From assembly GCA_946538475.1 (NCBI GenBank), contig CAMNGN010000005.1, forward strand, positions 1 to 30,726: a stretch of DNA of 30,726 bases, read 5' to 3'. Shown one piece after another: positions 7,784-15,428 of the stretch (position 1 is the stretch's first letter; each line of letters starts with the position of its first letter). The position numbers and the translations under genes were made by a program. This DNA is from an uncultured Blautia sp. (GTDB lineage: Bacteria > Bacillota > Clostridia > Lachnospirales > Lachnospiraceae). The notes beneath the pieces are model-generated. The model did no database searches. It had not been told where the DNA came from and saw only the letters and a program-made list of their open reading frames with translations.

Positions 7784-8403
7784 TATGCGTACACCTCCTC
7801 GATACATTTTACTGCATCCTGTGTAAGAACAAGTGTGTTGTACTTCATAACATCATATACATTGATGGTAGCCGGTGTAGCGGTCAGCACATCCTGGATG
7901 TTTCTTGCGGAAAGAAGTACGTTCTTGTCGTCTGCTGCGGTAACTACCAGAGCCTTTTCGGCTTTGAGGTTGTTCAGCACTCTCTGCATCTCTTTTGTCT
8001 TGATCTCGGACAGTGTCAGGCTGTCGAGAACGATCAGCTTGTTGTCCTGAACTTTGGAAGTAAGAGCGGAGCGAAGAGCTGCTCTTCTTTCTTTCTTGTT
8101 CATCTTAACGGAGTAATCTCTCGGGGTCGGAGCCCAGATAACACCGCCGCCTTTCCACTGTGCGGCACGGATCGAACCCTGTCTTGCATGGCCTGTGCCT
8201 TTCTGTCTCCACGGTTTTCTTCCGCCGCCGCTTACTTCGGAGCGGCCTTTGGCTTTCTGTGTACCCTGACGTTTATTGGCAAGCTGTCTCACAACTGCGA
8301 GATGCACAAGGTGCTCGTTGATCTCTACACCGAACACTGCATCGTTCAGTTCCATTGTGCCGACTTCGTTGCCTTCCATATTATAAACTGTTACGTTTGC
8401 CAT
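7783..8403 (-). CDS. rplD: 50S ribosomal protein L4
   Basis: L4 lines the exit tunnel and in Escherichia coli represses the S10 operon. The 206-residue product begins MANVTVYNMEGNEVGTMELND and contains the tunnel-loop signature GRSEVSGGGRKPWRQKGTGHARQGSIRAAQWKGGGVIWAP, then the C-terminal domain with KVQDNKLIVLDSLTLSEIKTKEM. AAAGGAGG precedes the ATG. It follows rplC by 22 bases and is coupled to rplW by an overlapping stop and start. Confidence 0.97.
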   Translation of the reverse strand: MANVTVYNMEGNEVGTMELNDAVFGVEINEHLVHLAVVRQLANKRQGTQKAKGRSEVSGGGRKPWRQKGTGHARQGSIRAAQWKGGGVIWAPTPRDYSVKMNKKERRAALRSALTSKVQDNKLIVLDSLTLSEIKTKEMQRVLNNLKAEKALVVTAADDKNVLLSARNIQDVLTATPATINVYDVMKYNTLVLTQDAVKCIEEVYA

Positions 8404-8425
8404 TATAGTGCTCCTCCTTTCTCAA

Positions 8426-9058
8426 TTATAAGGACTTTACTGTCTCTTTGATGGTCACAAGAGATTTCTTAGGTCCGGGAACAGCACCCTTCACTAACAG
8501 TAAATTGTTTTCGGTATCGACACGCACGACCTCAAGATTCTGGACTGTTACCTGAACATGTCCCATCTGGCCCGGCATCTTCTTTCCTTTGAATACCCTG
8601 CTCGGATCGGAAGCTGCGCCGTTGGAGCCTGCATGACGATGATATTTGGAGCCGTGGCTCATAGGTCCTCTGGACTGGCCGTGTCTCTTGATGGCACCCT
8701 GATATCCTTTACCTTTGGAAATTGCAGTAGCGTCGATGTGATCGCCTGCCGCAAAGATATCTGCCTTGATCTCCTGTCCAACCGCGTACTCAGCAGCGTT
8801 CTCGAAACGGAACTCTTTTACAAATCTTTTTACGTCAACGCCTGCTTTTGCGAAATGACCTTTTTCCGGTTTGTTCACAAGTTTCTCGCGGATCTCGCCG
8901 AAACCTACCTGAACTGCCGCATATCCGTCGTTCTCTTCGGTCTTGACCTGTGTAACGGTGCAGGGGCCTGCCTGAAGAACGGTTACCGGGATAAGCTGTC
9001 CGTCGTCATTGAAGATCTGGGTCATTCCGACCTTGGTTGCCAAGATAGCTTTTTTCAT
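8426..9058 (-). CDS. rplC: 50S ribosomal protein L3
   Basis: L3 is an early-assembling protein whose loop reaches the peptidyl transferase centre. The product (210 residues from the ATG at 9058) starts MKKAILATKVGMTQIFNDDG and has ISKGKGYQGAIKRHGQSRGPMSHGSKYHRHAGSNGAASDPSRVFKGKKMPGQMG-type motifs typical of the family. AAGGAGG lies about 6 bases before this ATG, so in-frame ATGs further upstream are unlikely starts. A 111-base gap with two palindromes separates it from rpsJ. Confidence 0.97.
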   Translation of the reverse strand: MKKAILATKVGMTQIFNDDGQLIPVTVLQAGPCTVTQVKTEENDGYAAVQVGFGEIREKLVNKPEKGHFAKAGVDVKRFVKEFRFENAAEYAVGQEIKADIFAAGDHIDATAISKGKGYQGAIKRHGQSRGPMSHGSKYHRHAGSNGAASDPSRVFKGKKMPGQMGHVQVTVQNLEVVRVDTENNLLLVKGAVPGPKKSLVTIKETVKSL

Positions 9059-9080
9059 TTTACTTTTCCTCCTTATAGCG

Positions 9081-9158
9081 GATTGCCGGTCGGCAATCAT
9101 ATAGATTATGTGCACGCTGTTTTCGCGTACTTACCTTAATATAATGCGGAATGTTCCG
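9081..9158 (-). repeat. Two short palindromes in the rpsJ-rplC gap
   Basis: GATTGCCG (9081-9088) and CGGCAATC (9091-9098) are perfect inverted repeats with a two-base spacer. GCGGAA (9145-9150) and TTCCGC (9153-9158) are a second pair, also with a two-base spacer. Both fall between rpsJ and rplC and have no U-tract on the transcribed strand, so they are not terminators. Confidence 0.45.
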
Positions 9159-9169
9159 CCGTGCCGGAA

Positions 9170-9487
9170 TTATTTTGTTTTCATCTTGATGTCGATGAAT
9201 ACGCCTGCCGGCATCTCAAGTCTGGAAAGAGAATCAACGATCTTCTGTGTCGGAGCGATGATGTCGATCAGTCTCTTGTGTGTTCTCTGCTCGAACTGCT
9301 CTCTGGAATCTTTGTATTTGTGAACCGCGCGAAGAATGGTAACCACTTCTTTTTTGGTGGGAAGCGGAACCGGACCGCTTACCTGTGCGCCGCTCTTCTT
9401 AACAGTTTCGATGATCTTTGCAGCGGATGCGTCTACGAGCTGATGATCATATGCTTTAAGTGTGATTCTCATAACCTGCTTTGCCAT
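9170..9487 (-). CDS. rpsJ: 30S ribosomal protein S10
   Basis: S10 is a small-subunit head protein and, as NusE, a transcription antitermination partner of NusB. The 105-residue product matches the family: MAKQVMRITLKAYDHQLVDASAAKIIETVKKSGAQVSGPVPLPTKKEVVTILRAVHKYKDSREQFEQRTHKRLIDI, then a LEMPAGVFIDIKM end. AGGAGGAG lies 11 bases before the ATG. It is the first gene of the S10-spc operon and follows a leader of about 230 bases with a clear promoter. Confidence 0.98.
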   Translation of the reverse strand: MAKQVMRITLKAYDHQLVDASAAKIIETVKKSGAQVSGPVPLPTKKEVVTILRAVHKYKDSREQFEQRTHKRLIDIIAPTQKIVDSLSRLEMPAGVFIDIKMKTK

Positions 9488-9507
9488 AAAAAAAGTCTCC
9501 TCCTATT

Positions 9508-9527
9508 CGTACTTCTTAAGCAGTACG
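9508..9527 (-). repeat. Inverted repeat just upstream of the rpsJ ribosome binding site
   Basis: CGTACTTCTT followed by AAGCAGTACG is a near-palindrome with one mismatch. It ends a few bases before the AGGAGGAG site of rpsJ, so folding could influence access to that site. It is part of the long S10 leader. Confidence 0.4.
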
Positions 9528-9538
9528 ACAAGCGGCGA

Positions 9539-9680
9539 CTGTACACATCACCGTGTGTGTCTTGATCCCGAACACCACACGTCCATCCCTGATGATGGTT
9601 TATTGAACTCTGTACAGTGACTTGTCGTCAGTTTCCTAACTTGACATTCGCTCCACGGAAAACCTGCCATGTACAGGCAG
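9539..9680 (-). promoter_or_regulatory. Structured 5' leader of the S10-spc operon
   Basis: The transcript starts near 9714 and rpsJ begins at 9487, leaving about 230 bases of non-coding leader. It holds a five-pair hairpin (CTGCC 9664-9668 with GGCAG 9676-9680) whose loop contains TGTACA. The same self-complementary TGTACA occurs at 9611-9616 and again at 9540-9545, so long-range or loop-loop pairing is possible. S10 operon leaders are autoregulatory in some bacteria (L4 in Escherichia coli). I do not recognise this leader as a named RNA family. Confidence 0.45.
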
Positions 9681-9721
9681 CAACCTCACGCTTCACAGCT
9701 ATCAATGTCACAGCATGAAAT

Positions 9722-9750
9722 AGTATACACAATCTCTTTCAGGATTGCAA
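9722..9750 (-). promoter_or_regulatory. Promoter of the S10-spc operon
   Basis: On the minus strand the -35 box is TTGCAA (9745-9750) and the -10 box is TATACT (9722-9727), with a 17-base spacer. This is a good match to the housekeeping sigma consensus. It lies just downstream of the terminator of the preceding gene and directs transcription into the S10 leader. Confidence 0.8.
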
Positions 9751-9763
9751 GTGTTTTTTTCAT

Positions 9764-9797
9764 AAAAAATCGGGACAATCATATTTGACTGTCCCGG
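9764..9797 (-). terminator. Rho-independent terminator after the signal-peptidase-like gene
   Basis: On the minus strand a CGGGACA/TGTCCCG stem (9790-9796 and 9771-9777) with a 12-base loop is followed by ATTTTTTA. It starts nine bases after the stop codon of the upstream gene and insulates that gene from the S10 promoter. Confidence 0.85.
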
Positions 9798-9805
9798 TTA
9801 TTTAT

Positions 9806-10921
9806 TCAGTCTTCGTTCAGGATGTCGGAATAATCGAAGAGTGTGACCTCTGTGATATCGTCCTTCATCACGTCAGGTGCATCGCCTGCTTCCTGTGCCT
9901 GTCCTGCGAGCTCTTCTGCGGAGTATCCCGGAATTGCTCTCTTGCGGATCTGCACTGTCTCCTCGTCTCCGCTCATGACCGGAGCAGCTTCCTGCGGCTG
10001 TGTCGGCTGAGCCTGCGGCTGCGTGTACTGCTGCTGCGGCGCTGCCTGCGGCTGCGGATATGAAGGCTGAGGATCGACGCCTCCGTTCATCACTCTGAGA
10101 ACTTCCTGCTGAATGGAACTGCTGTCGGCTGCGGCTGTGGTTGCGGTCGCGGCTGCCACTTCCTTGCGGAGGAACTCATGTGCTTCGCCTACTGCCGGCT
10201 GGATCGGAGCTGTCTCCGCCGCGGCATCTTCGTAATCGTCATCGTCCTCATCGATCTCATCGACAAAGCCGCCTGTAAGTACTTTTTTCTTCTCGGCTTT
10301 TTCCTTCTTGCGGCCTGCCCTGGCTTCCGCTGCCATCTGCTTTTCTTCTTCCTTCATGCGGCGGGCTCTTTCTTTCTCCTCGCGTTTAAGCTCTTTGGGA
10401 GATTTTACATAGCCGGCTGCCGGATCATATTCTTCTTCGTATCCGCGGTCGTCTCTCTTCCAGAGTTCCGCAATGATGTAAAGGATGATAAGGAACAGAA
10501 TGACCAGTCCGAGAATGATGAGGCCTTCCGTGCTCTTTACGGCAATAAGAAGATATCCCACATAGCCGATGGTGATAACGACTTTCTTTACATAGTCGGG
10601 AACTGCTACCGTGATCTCTTTTCCGTCGGTCACGGACGGGTCTACTACTGTGCCGGTGCCCGAAGCCTGATCGATCCTTCTCACATTGTAGCGGTAAGTG
10701 TTGGAATCTTCCTGCACAAGGATCGGATCGTTCTCACGGATCTCCTCGGTCTTTACCGGAATGGCATATGTCACGGACCCCATAGGGAGATTTGTCGCCC
10801 GGGCAGAATCTGTCACAACGACCGTATCCACGCCGAAGAACGGCGGTATCGTGAGTCCCAGGGCGATGACAATAGCACATATGACTACTAAATGAACGAT
10901 AAATTTCAGAAACTTTGACAT
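9806..10921 (-). CDS. Signal-peptidase-I-like (S26B/SipW-type) membrane protein, probably inactive, with charged and Gln/Pro-rich tail
   Basis: The 371-residue product has one N-terminal membrane segment (about 8-27), a small outer domain, a second segment (about 132-151) and a long cytoplasmic tail. The region GSVTYAIPVKTEEIRENDPILV (48-69) and the VVITIGYVGYLLIAVKSTEGLIIL stretch resemble S26B signal peptidases of the SipW/archaeal kind. The catalytic features are not intact: SMEP is replaced by SARA (Ser39 may be the remnant), the His-Arg-Val motif by YNV (78-80), and the usual GDxN/D motif is absent. The tail has a Lys/Glu/Arg-rich helix (174-213), an acidic run (221-232) and a Gln/Pro-rich stretch (284-312). 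The start at 10921 is chosen because GGGGAG precedes it. It has its own promoter and terminator. The family call is inference; its job is unknown. Confidence 0.75.
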   Translation of the reverse strand: MSKFLKFIVHLVVICAIVIALGLTIPPFFGVDTVVVTDSARATNLPMGSVTYAIPVKTEEIRENDPILVQEDSNTYRYNVRRIDQASGTGTVVDPSVTDGKEITVAVPDYVKKVVITIGYVGYLLIAVKSTEGLIILGLVILFLIILYIIAELWKRDDRGYEEEYDPAAGYVKSPKELKREEKERARRMKEEEKQMAAEARAGRKKEKAEKKKVLTGGFVDEIDEDDDDYEDAAAETAPIQPAVGEAHEFLRKEVAAATATTAAADSSSIQQEVLRVMNGGVDPQPSYPQPQAAPQQQYTQPQAQPTQPQEAAPVMSGDEETVQIRKRAIPGYSAEELAGQAQEAGDAPDVMKDDITEVTLFDYSDILNED

Positions 10922-10986
10922 TTCTTTGCTCCCCTCACTCCTTGAATTTATTACTGTGTTCGTATAAAACACCACTCTTAAAGGTA

Positions 10987-11015
10987 ATTATAAACTCTTT
11001 TTTGCTTGTGGTCAA
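10987..11015 (-). promoter_or_regulatory. Promoter of the signal-peptidase-like gene
   Basis: On the minus strand TTGACC (11010-11015) and TATAAT (10987-10992) are separated by 17 bases. The transcript would start near 10980, about 60 bases before the ATG at 10921. The gene is therefore its own unit, separate from the ccsA operon upstream. Confidence 0.85.
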
Positions 11016-11055
11016 TTGAAATTGTTATGTTCACCAACTTTTTGTTATCGGAATC

Positions 11056-11116
11056 GTCAGAAATAATCTGACACTTGGTATTATACGATACACTCCGCAT
11101 AATTCAGGTATTATGC
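11056..11116 (-). terminator. Possible weak terminator or hairpins at the end of the rnf-nrf-ccs unit
   Basis: GCATAAT/ATTATGC (11097-11103 with 11110-11116) overlaps the ccsA stop codon. GTCAGA/TCTGAC (11056-11061 with 11067-11072) follows. Neither is followed by a convincing U-tract on the transcribed strand, so termination here is only suggested by position. Confidence 0.3.
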
Positions 11117-11941
11117 ATAACTGTGAATTCCGGGAATCAGGGTGTTCACACCGATATAGGTAAACAGTACACAGACAAAACCGATCAGCGCAAATACGGC
11201 GGCACTTTTTCCTTTTCGCCCTTTCCGTATTCTTTGATGCAGATAAATGGCGTAGATCAGCCAGGTGATCAGTGACCAGGTTTCTTTTGGATCCCATGAC
11301 CAGTAGCTTCCCCAGGCTCTCTCGGCCCAGATCGCTCCACTGATGATACAGAAGGTCAGAAAAAGCAGCCCTACCGATACCGAGCGATAGCCGATCATAT
11401 CGAGCTTGTCCTGCGACGGAATGTGCCGGTCAAGAAAGCTGCCTTTCGCGATCCTGTCGCGCAGCAGAAAGACGAGTGCAACGGCGAAGGAAACGCCGAA
11501 AGCGCCGTACGAAAGGATGGCCGTCGAGACATGAAAGCCGAGCCAGTTGCTTTGAAGAGACGGCATGAGTTCATGTACATCCTTGCTCTGCATAGCCGCA
11601 TAGCCGATCACCAGAAAGATCACGGGAGCCGAAAAGGCACCCAGCACATCCAGCCGGTACTTTTTGATAAAGACCAGGCTGACCAGACACAGGCCCCAGG
11701 CGAAGCAGGCGGCAAATTCGTATCTGTCGGTCATCGGCAGACGGCCGGCTCCTATGCCGCGGCACACAAGCGCTGCCGTGTGCAGAACAAAGCAGACAAG
11801 CATCACAATGTAAAATATCTTTGCCAGTATCTCCTTCTTGAAAGCTATATACGCGATATAGCCGATCATCGACGCAAAATACAGCAGCATTGCGGCGGTA
11901 AACAACGCGTTTTCTATTCCCAAAAGGTGTTCATTCCCCAT
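11111..11941 (-). CDS. ccsA: Cytochrome c maturation protein CcsA/ResC (System II heme handling)
   Basis: This 276-residue multi-spanning membrane protein carries the WWD signature of heme-handling proteins, WGSYWSWDPKETW at about 210-222, and conserved His residues in later membrane segments (for example His235). With ResB it forms the System II cytochrome c synthetase, which moves heme across the membrane and attaches it to CXXCH motifs. The start at 11941 is preferred because AGGAG precedes it; it overlaps the resB stop by 11 bases, so the two are probably coupled. It is downstream of nrfA, its likely substrate. In Wolinella a CcsBA-type protein (NrfI) is specialised for the CXXCK heme of NrfA; a similar role here is inference. 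Confidence 0.92.
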   Translation of the reverse strand: MGNEHLLGIENALFTAAMLLYFASMIGYIAYIAFKKEILAKIFYIVMLVCFVLHTAALVCRGIGAGRLPMTDRYEFAACFAWGLCLVSLVFIKKYRLDVLGAFSAPVIFLVIGYAAMQSKDVHELMPSLQSNWLGFHVSTAILSYGAFGVSFAVALVFLLRDRIAKGSFLDRHIPSQDKLDMIGYRSVSVGLLFLTFCIISGAIWAERAWGSYWSWDPKETWSLITWLIYAIYLHQRIRKGRKGKSAAVFALIGFVCVLFTYIGVNTLIPGIHSYA

Positions 11942-13286
11942 GCTCCGAATTCTCCTTTTCCTGTTCTTCCGCACTGCCCCGGACGCGGTATGCAGAAACG
12001 GCTTTTTCAAAATCCTCTACAAACAGCAGCCCGCCTTTTTTCCCTGAAGCATACACTTTCCAGTTTCCGTCCTGCTGCCGTATCGCAGCAACCGCGGCCG
12101 GCTGCACAAAAAGCGCGAGCACAATGCCCAGAAGAGTGATTATGCCTCCCGCAAGGGCGAGGCCGGCAAATCTGTCTTTCTTGATCTGAATCAGCGTGTA
12201 GCTCTGCGGATCTTCAAACCGTACGGTATATTCATCGATCGTGATCACGTCATCCCCGGTCAGTGCATTCATACCGATCATATTCCCCTGATAGTAAACT
12301 CTGTAGAGGTATGCGGGGTTATTGAGTTTGGAAGAAAGTGTGACCGGTTCCCCTTCGACCATAGCATAATCCGGATAAAAAGCATTCAGGTAGATGACCA
12401 GATCGGGTTTGTCGGCCACGGATATAAATTCTCCTGCGCACAGGATTTCTCTCTGAAGCTCCTCACCGTTTTTCTCCACGATGACCGAAGCCGCCCAGCC
12501 GGTCGAATTCTGATAGAATTTCATACCGAAGATTGATACCGGATTATTGACGGAAGCACTTCCCGAGGATGATTCACCCGTGGCGGCATTTCGAACCGTC
12601 AGATCCGCCGTATACTGTTCGACCGTATCATCTTCCCGCAGGTCGATACGGAAGTCATCGATTGTGAGCAGGTAATCTGTATCACCGACCTGCTTTGTCT
12701 GACCCTTGACTCCGTAAACAGTATATTCCTCACTCTGCCCCTGCCCCAGGGCAAAGCCCACGATCAGGATCAGCACCCCCAGGTGGCAGACCCATGCGCC
12801 CCAGATCCCCGCTCGCCCCCGTGAGCCGAACAGGTACTCCGAACCGTCCTCGGTGATGCCCTTTTTTATCCCGCCAAACCGCAGGTCGGCGAACAGTTTC
12901 TGCGGGTCTTCATCTATGACAGCCACGGCATCGGGGTTCCGGACCGTCTCTTCATGCCGGTCGGCACTGCTTTTCCATCTGCGAACCGGTGCGGGAAGGC
13001 GTGTCAGATTGCACATAAGCAGATTGGCACAGAGAAATGCAGTGATCAGGATAAACCAGGGACTGTGAAAGACATCGTCAAGGTGCAGGGCGACGATAGC
13101 CGCGGCTGCTCTTTCTCCGTATACCTCTGAATACAAGGCAAACGTCTGTCCCTGTTCGATCACACTTCCGAGAATACATGCCGCAATAAGAACGGCCAGC
13201 AGGATCATTGCAAACTGCATGGAGCCGAGAAAACGGATAGCTTTGTTTTTCTTTTTCAAACCTGTTCCCTTTCTTGCTGTATACAC
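11931..13286 (-). CDS. resB: Cytochrome c maturation protein ResB/Ccs1 (System II)
   Basis: The product (up to 451 residues) has the ResB layout: two membrane segments near the N-terminus (SMQFAMILLAVLIAACILGSVIEQG and a second after SPWFILITAF), a third with the conserved His (GAWVCHLGVLILIVGFALGQGQ), a large outer domain, and a last segment (LAGGIITLLGIVLALFVQPA). ResB works with CcsA in cytochrome c heme attachment at the outer membrane face. The start is uncertain. The listed one is a GTG at 13286, whose weak binding site lies inside a hairpin; a TTG at 13259 preceded by AAAGGGA starts at LKKKNKAIRFLGSMQF and fits homologues well. It follows nrfA by 47 bases and overlaps ccsA. No ResA or CcdA thiol-reduction partner is in the window. 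Confidence 0.92.
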   Translation of the reverse strand: MYTARKGTGLKKKNKAIRFLGSMQFAMILLAVLIAACILGSVIEQGQTFALYSEVYGERAAAAIVALHLDDVFHSPWFILITAFLCANLLMCNLTRLPAPVRRWKSSADRHEETVRNPDAVAVIDEDPQKLFADLRFGGIKKGITEDGSEYLFGSRGRAGIWGAWVCHLGVLILIVGFALGQGQSEEYTVYGVKGQTKQVGDTDYLLTIDDFRIDLREDDTVEQYTADLTVRNAATGESSSGSASVNNPVSIFGMKFYQNSTGWAASVIVEKNGEELQREILCAGEFISVADKPDLVIYLNAFYPDYAMVEGEPVTLSSKLNNPAYLYRVYYQGNMIGMNALTGDDVITIDEYTVRFEDPQSYTLIQIKKDRFAGLALAGGIITLLGIVLALFVQPAAVAAIRQQDGNWKVYASGKKGGLLFVEDFEKAVSAYRVRGSAEEQEKENSEHGE

Positions 13287-13293
13287 AGGAACA

Positions 13294-13320
13294 AGCCGAC
13301 ACCTTTGTGAGATGCCGGCT
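13294..13320 (-). terminator. Hairpin between nrfA and resB, possibly a partial terminator
   Basis: AGCCGACACC (13294-13303) and GATGCCGGCT (13311-13320) pair over ten positions if G-U pairs are allowed, with a seven-base loop. The transcribed strand continues TTGTTCC, a poor U-tract. It could lower expression of the maturation genes relative to nrfA, or stabilise the nrfA 3' end. Confidence 0.4.
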
Positions 13321-13333
13321 CGATTCTTCTGTT

Positions 13334-14611
13334 TTATGCTTCAAGCAGCGCCATGGCCTCGGTGATCTTGCTTTCCGAGGTGTTCAGGCACTCTTTGGAC
13401 AGTGCGGAGTTATGCGCTCCTTCGCTGTTCTCGACATAGCAGTAGTCAAAAAACCACTGTGCTTCGCGGTAGAGCTTTCGCACTCTTTCCAGTTCTTCTT
13501 CGGACATGCTGCCGTCCTTGACAGCTGCTGCCAATGTGTCTTTGAGCTCCGACAGTTTGGTACCGACCTCGGTTTCTCTGCCGGTGATCTCATTCTGGAT
13601 CTCGTGGACATACGACACCATATCACGGTCGCCGTGACATTCGGCGCACTTTTTGAGAAGCGCCGGGTTATCCAGCGGGCTCTCAAAATTATGGCTGTGA
13701 TAGACGGTTCCGTCCTTCTCCTGAACCATGGCCATGTGGCAGTCCGCGCAGTTCAGCACCGCGGCATGTTTTCCCTGAAGGAAGGTTTCCATCTCGGGAT
13801 GCTGTGCCTTGAGCATCGAGGCTCCGGTACTTTCCTGCGTCCAGTCGGAAAATCCGATGGAATCATAATATGCCAGGATAGCTGCCGGCGTCATCTCGGC
13901 TGCGGATGAATACGGCATGGTTGTTTCTTTCGTTTCAGGGTCAAAATAATACTCAATATGGCATTGCCCGCAGGATACCACCGCGGGGTCGATGCCTCCC
14001 GCGTCTTCTCCCAGCGCTTTCGTGACATAGGAATGGGTCACCGTCAGCTTTCCTGCGTTTCCGGCTTCGTTGCCGTGGCAGGTATAGCAGCTGACCGTCT
14101 CATCCATCATCGCGTATACTTCATCGAAGTCCATCGAGTATACGGAGACTCCCATGTCGTTGACCAGTTTTGTAAAATTCGGTGTCTTGCATGTGAGGCA
14201 GTTGGCCATCGCGTGCGGACGTTCCGTTGCCGCCACATCCTCCAGCGTGTAGCTGTGGCCTCTGGCGCTGTCATAATCCTTCGCGAAGCCGTATCCTTCG
14301 TAAATGTTCGTCAGATACGGCGATTCTTCGAGATAACTCACGGTGAACTCGTTTTCGGACATTTCTCCCATTGTCGTCACAATGTAGGGGTACTCTTCCT
14401 GCCAGTCCGCGGCCGTCACTGTGCCGTCACTGCTCGTAGGTTCGGGTGCCTCCACATTTTTATACTCGATGTCCTCCCGGGATAAGCTTTCACCCTCCGG
14501 TTTGAGCGGGCGATACATGACCGGCCCATTCATCAGTCCGGACAGTCCTATGAACGATATCACGACAGCTGCGCCGAAGCAGATTCCCTTAATAACCGTT
14601 CTGTTCTCCAT
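13334..14611 (-). CDS. nrfA: Pentaheme cytochrome c nitrite reductase (ammonia-forming) NrfA
   Basis: NrfA reduces nitrite to ammonium with six electrons on the outer side of the membrane. The 425-residue product has the diagnostic heme set: CLTCK (138-142), in which Lys142 is the axial ligand of the catalytic heme, followed by CYTCH (175-179), CGQCH (214-218), CADCH (288-292) and CAECH (322-326). Active-site and calcium positions match Escherichia coli NrfA by motif: Glu220-Tyr221 after heme 3, and Lys268-Ala-Gln270-His271 in the KAQHPE motif. The N-terminus has a hydrophobic segment (about 8-27) without an obvious AxA cleavage site, so it may serve as a membrane anchor. It starts 13 bases after rnfB with GGAG upstream. 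No nrfH or nrfBCD partner is present, which is unusual. Confidence 0.97.
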   Translation of the reverse strand: MENRTVIKGICFGAAVVISFIGLSGLMNGPVMYRPLKPEGESLSREDIEYKNVEAPEPTSSDGTVTAADWQEEYPYIVTTMGEMSENEFTVSYLEESPYLTNIYEGYGFAKDYDSARGHSYTLEDVAATERPHAMANCLTCKTPNFTKLVNDMGVSVYSMDFDEVYAMMDETVSCYTCHGNEAGNAGKLTVTHSYVTKALGEDAGGIDPAVVSCGQCHIEYYFDPETKETTMPYSSAAEMTPAAILAYYDSIGFSDWTQESTGASMLKAQHPEMETFLQGKHAAVLNCADCHMAMVQEKDGTVYHSHNFESPLDNPALLKKCAECHGDRDMVSYVHEIQNEITGRETEVGTKLSELKDTLAAAVKDGSMSEEELERVRKLYREAQWFFDYCYVENSEGAHNSALSKECLNTSESKITEAMALLEA

Positions 14612-14624
14612 TTTTTATTCTCCA

Positions 14625-15410
14625 TCATTTACGTATCGTCTTACGCGGACACTTTGCCGCACATGCACCGCAGTCCGTGCAAAGCTCGTAGTCAATGTGG
14701 GCGACATTGTTCTCCACGGTGATCGCGCCTGTCACACACTGCCTGGTGCAGATCTTACATCCGATGCAGCCGACAGCGCAGACATCCTTCACATCCTTGC
14801 CTTTGTCGGTGTTTACACACTGTACGGCACGGATCTGTCCGTAGGGGATAAGTTCGATCAGGTTCTTCGGGCACTCTTTGACACAGAGGCCGCATCCGAC
14901 ACATTTTTCGGCATCGACCAGTGCCACGCCGTCCTTCACGGTGATGGCATTCTGGGGACATACCGACGCACAGGAGCCAAAGCCCAGGCATCCGTGCATG
15001 CATTCCCACGGATTCAGGCCGGCAAGCGCCAGCGCCCGGCAGTCATTGATGCCCGTGTAATTGCTGCGCACCTGCGTATTTTCACATGAGCCGTTGCATT
15101 TGACAAAAGCGACTTTGCGGGCCGCCGCCTCCGCGTGCGTCCCCATGATCGTGTTGATCTGTTCTGCCACAGCCGAACCGCCCACCGGGCAGGCTGCAGC
15201 CGACGCTTCGCCGGCCACGATGGCTGCGGCAACCGCGTCGCATCCCGCGTAACCGCAGGCGCCGCAGTTGTTGCCCGGCAGGACATCGCGAATGGCCGTT
15301 TCGCGTTCATCCACATCAACGTGGAATTTGTTGCCTATATAGACGAGACCTGCGCCGACGACAATGCCGACGGCAGCAAGTACGATCGTCGCAATAATAA
15401 TAGCACTCAC
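14625..15410 (-). CDS. rnfB: Rnf complex subunit RnfB (iron-sulfur electron entry subunit)
   Basis: RnfB takes part in electron entry from reduced ferredoxin into the Rnf complex. The 261-residue product has an N-terminal membrane anchor (about 3-25), the NCGACGYAGC [4Fe-4S] motif with C49, C52, C57 and C74, and a cysteine-rich C-terminal part with ferredoxin-type sets. These include C170/C173/C176/C180 (CVGCGLCVKECP), C215/C218/C221/C225 and C244/C247/C250/C254 (CTDCGACAAKCP). The start is GTG with GGGGAGGG 7 bases upstream. It follows rnfA by 18 bases and leads directly into nrfA. Confidence 0.97.
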   Translation of the reverse strand: MSAIIIATIVLAAVGIVVGAGLVYIGNKFHVDVDERETAIRDVLPGNNCGACGYAGCDAVAAAIVAGEASAAACPVGGSAVAEQINTIMGTHAEAAARKVAFVKCNGSCENTQVRSNYTGINDCRALALAGLNPWECMHGCLGFGSCASVCPQNAITVKDGVALVDAEKCVGCGLCVKECPKNLIELIPYGQIRAVQCVNTDKGKDVKDVCAVGCIGCKICTRQCVTGAITVENNVAHIDYELCTDCGACAAKCPRKTIRK

Positions 15411-15428
15411 CGGTATTCCCTCCCCTTA

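Noticed and set aside
9541..9600. A 5S-rRNA-like stretch in the S10 leader (GTGTTCGGGATC)
   Set aside because: Only a short resemblance to a 5S motif; the rest of 5S rRNA is absent.
13334..14611. Octaheme or other multiheme cytochrome instead of NrfA
   Set aside because: There are exactly five heme motifs, the first is CXXCK, and the KAQHPE and EYY motifs are those of NrfA.
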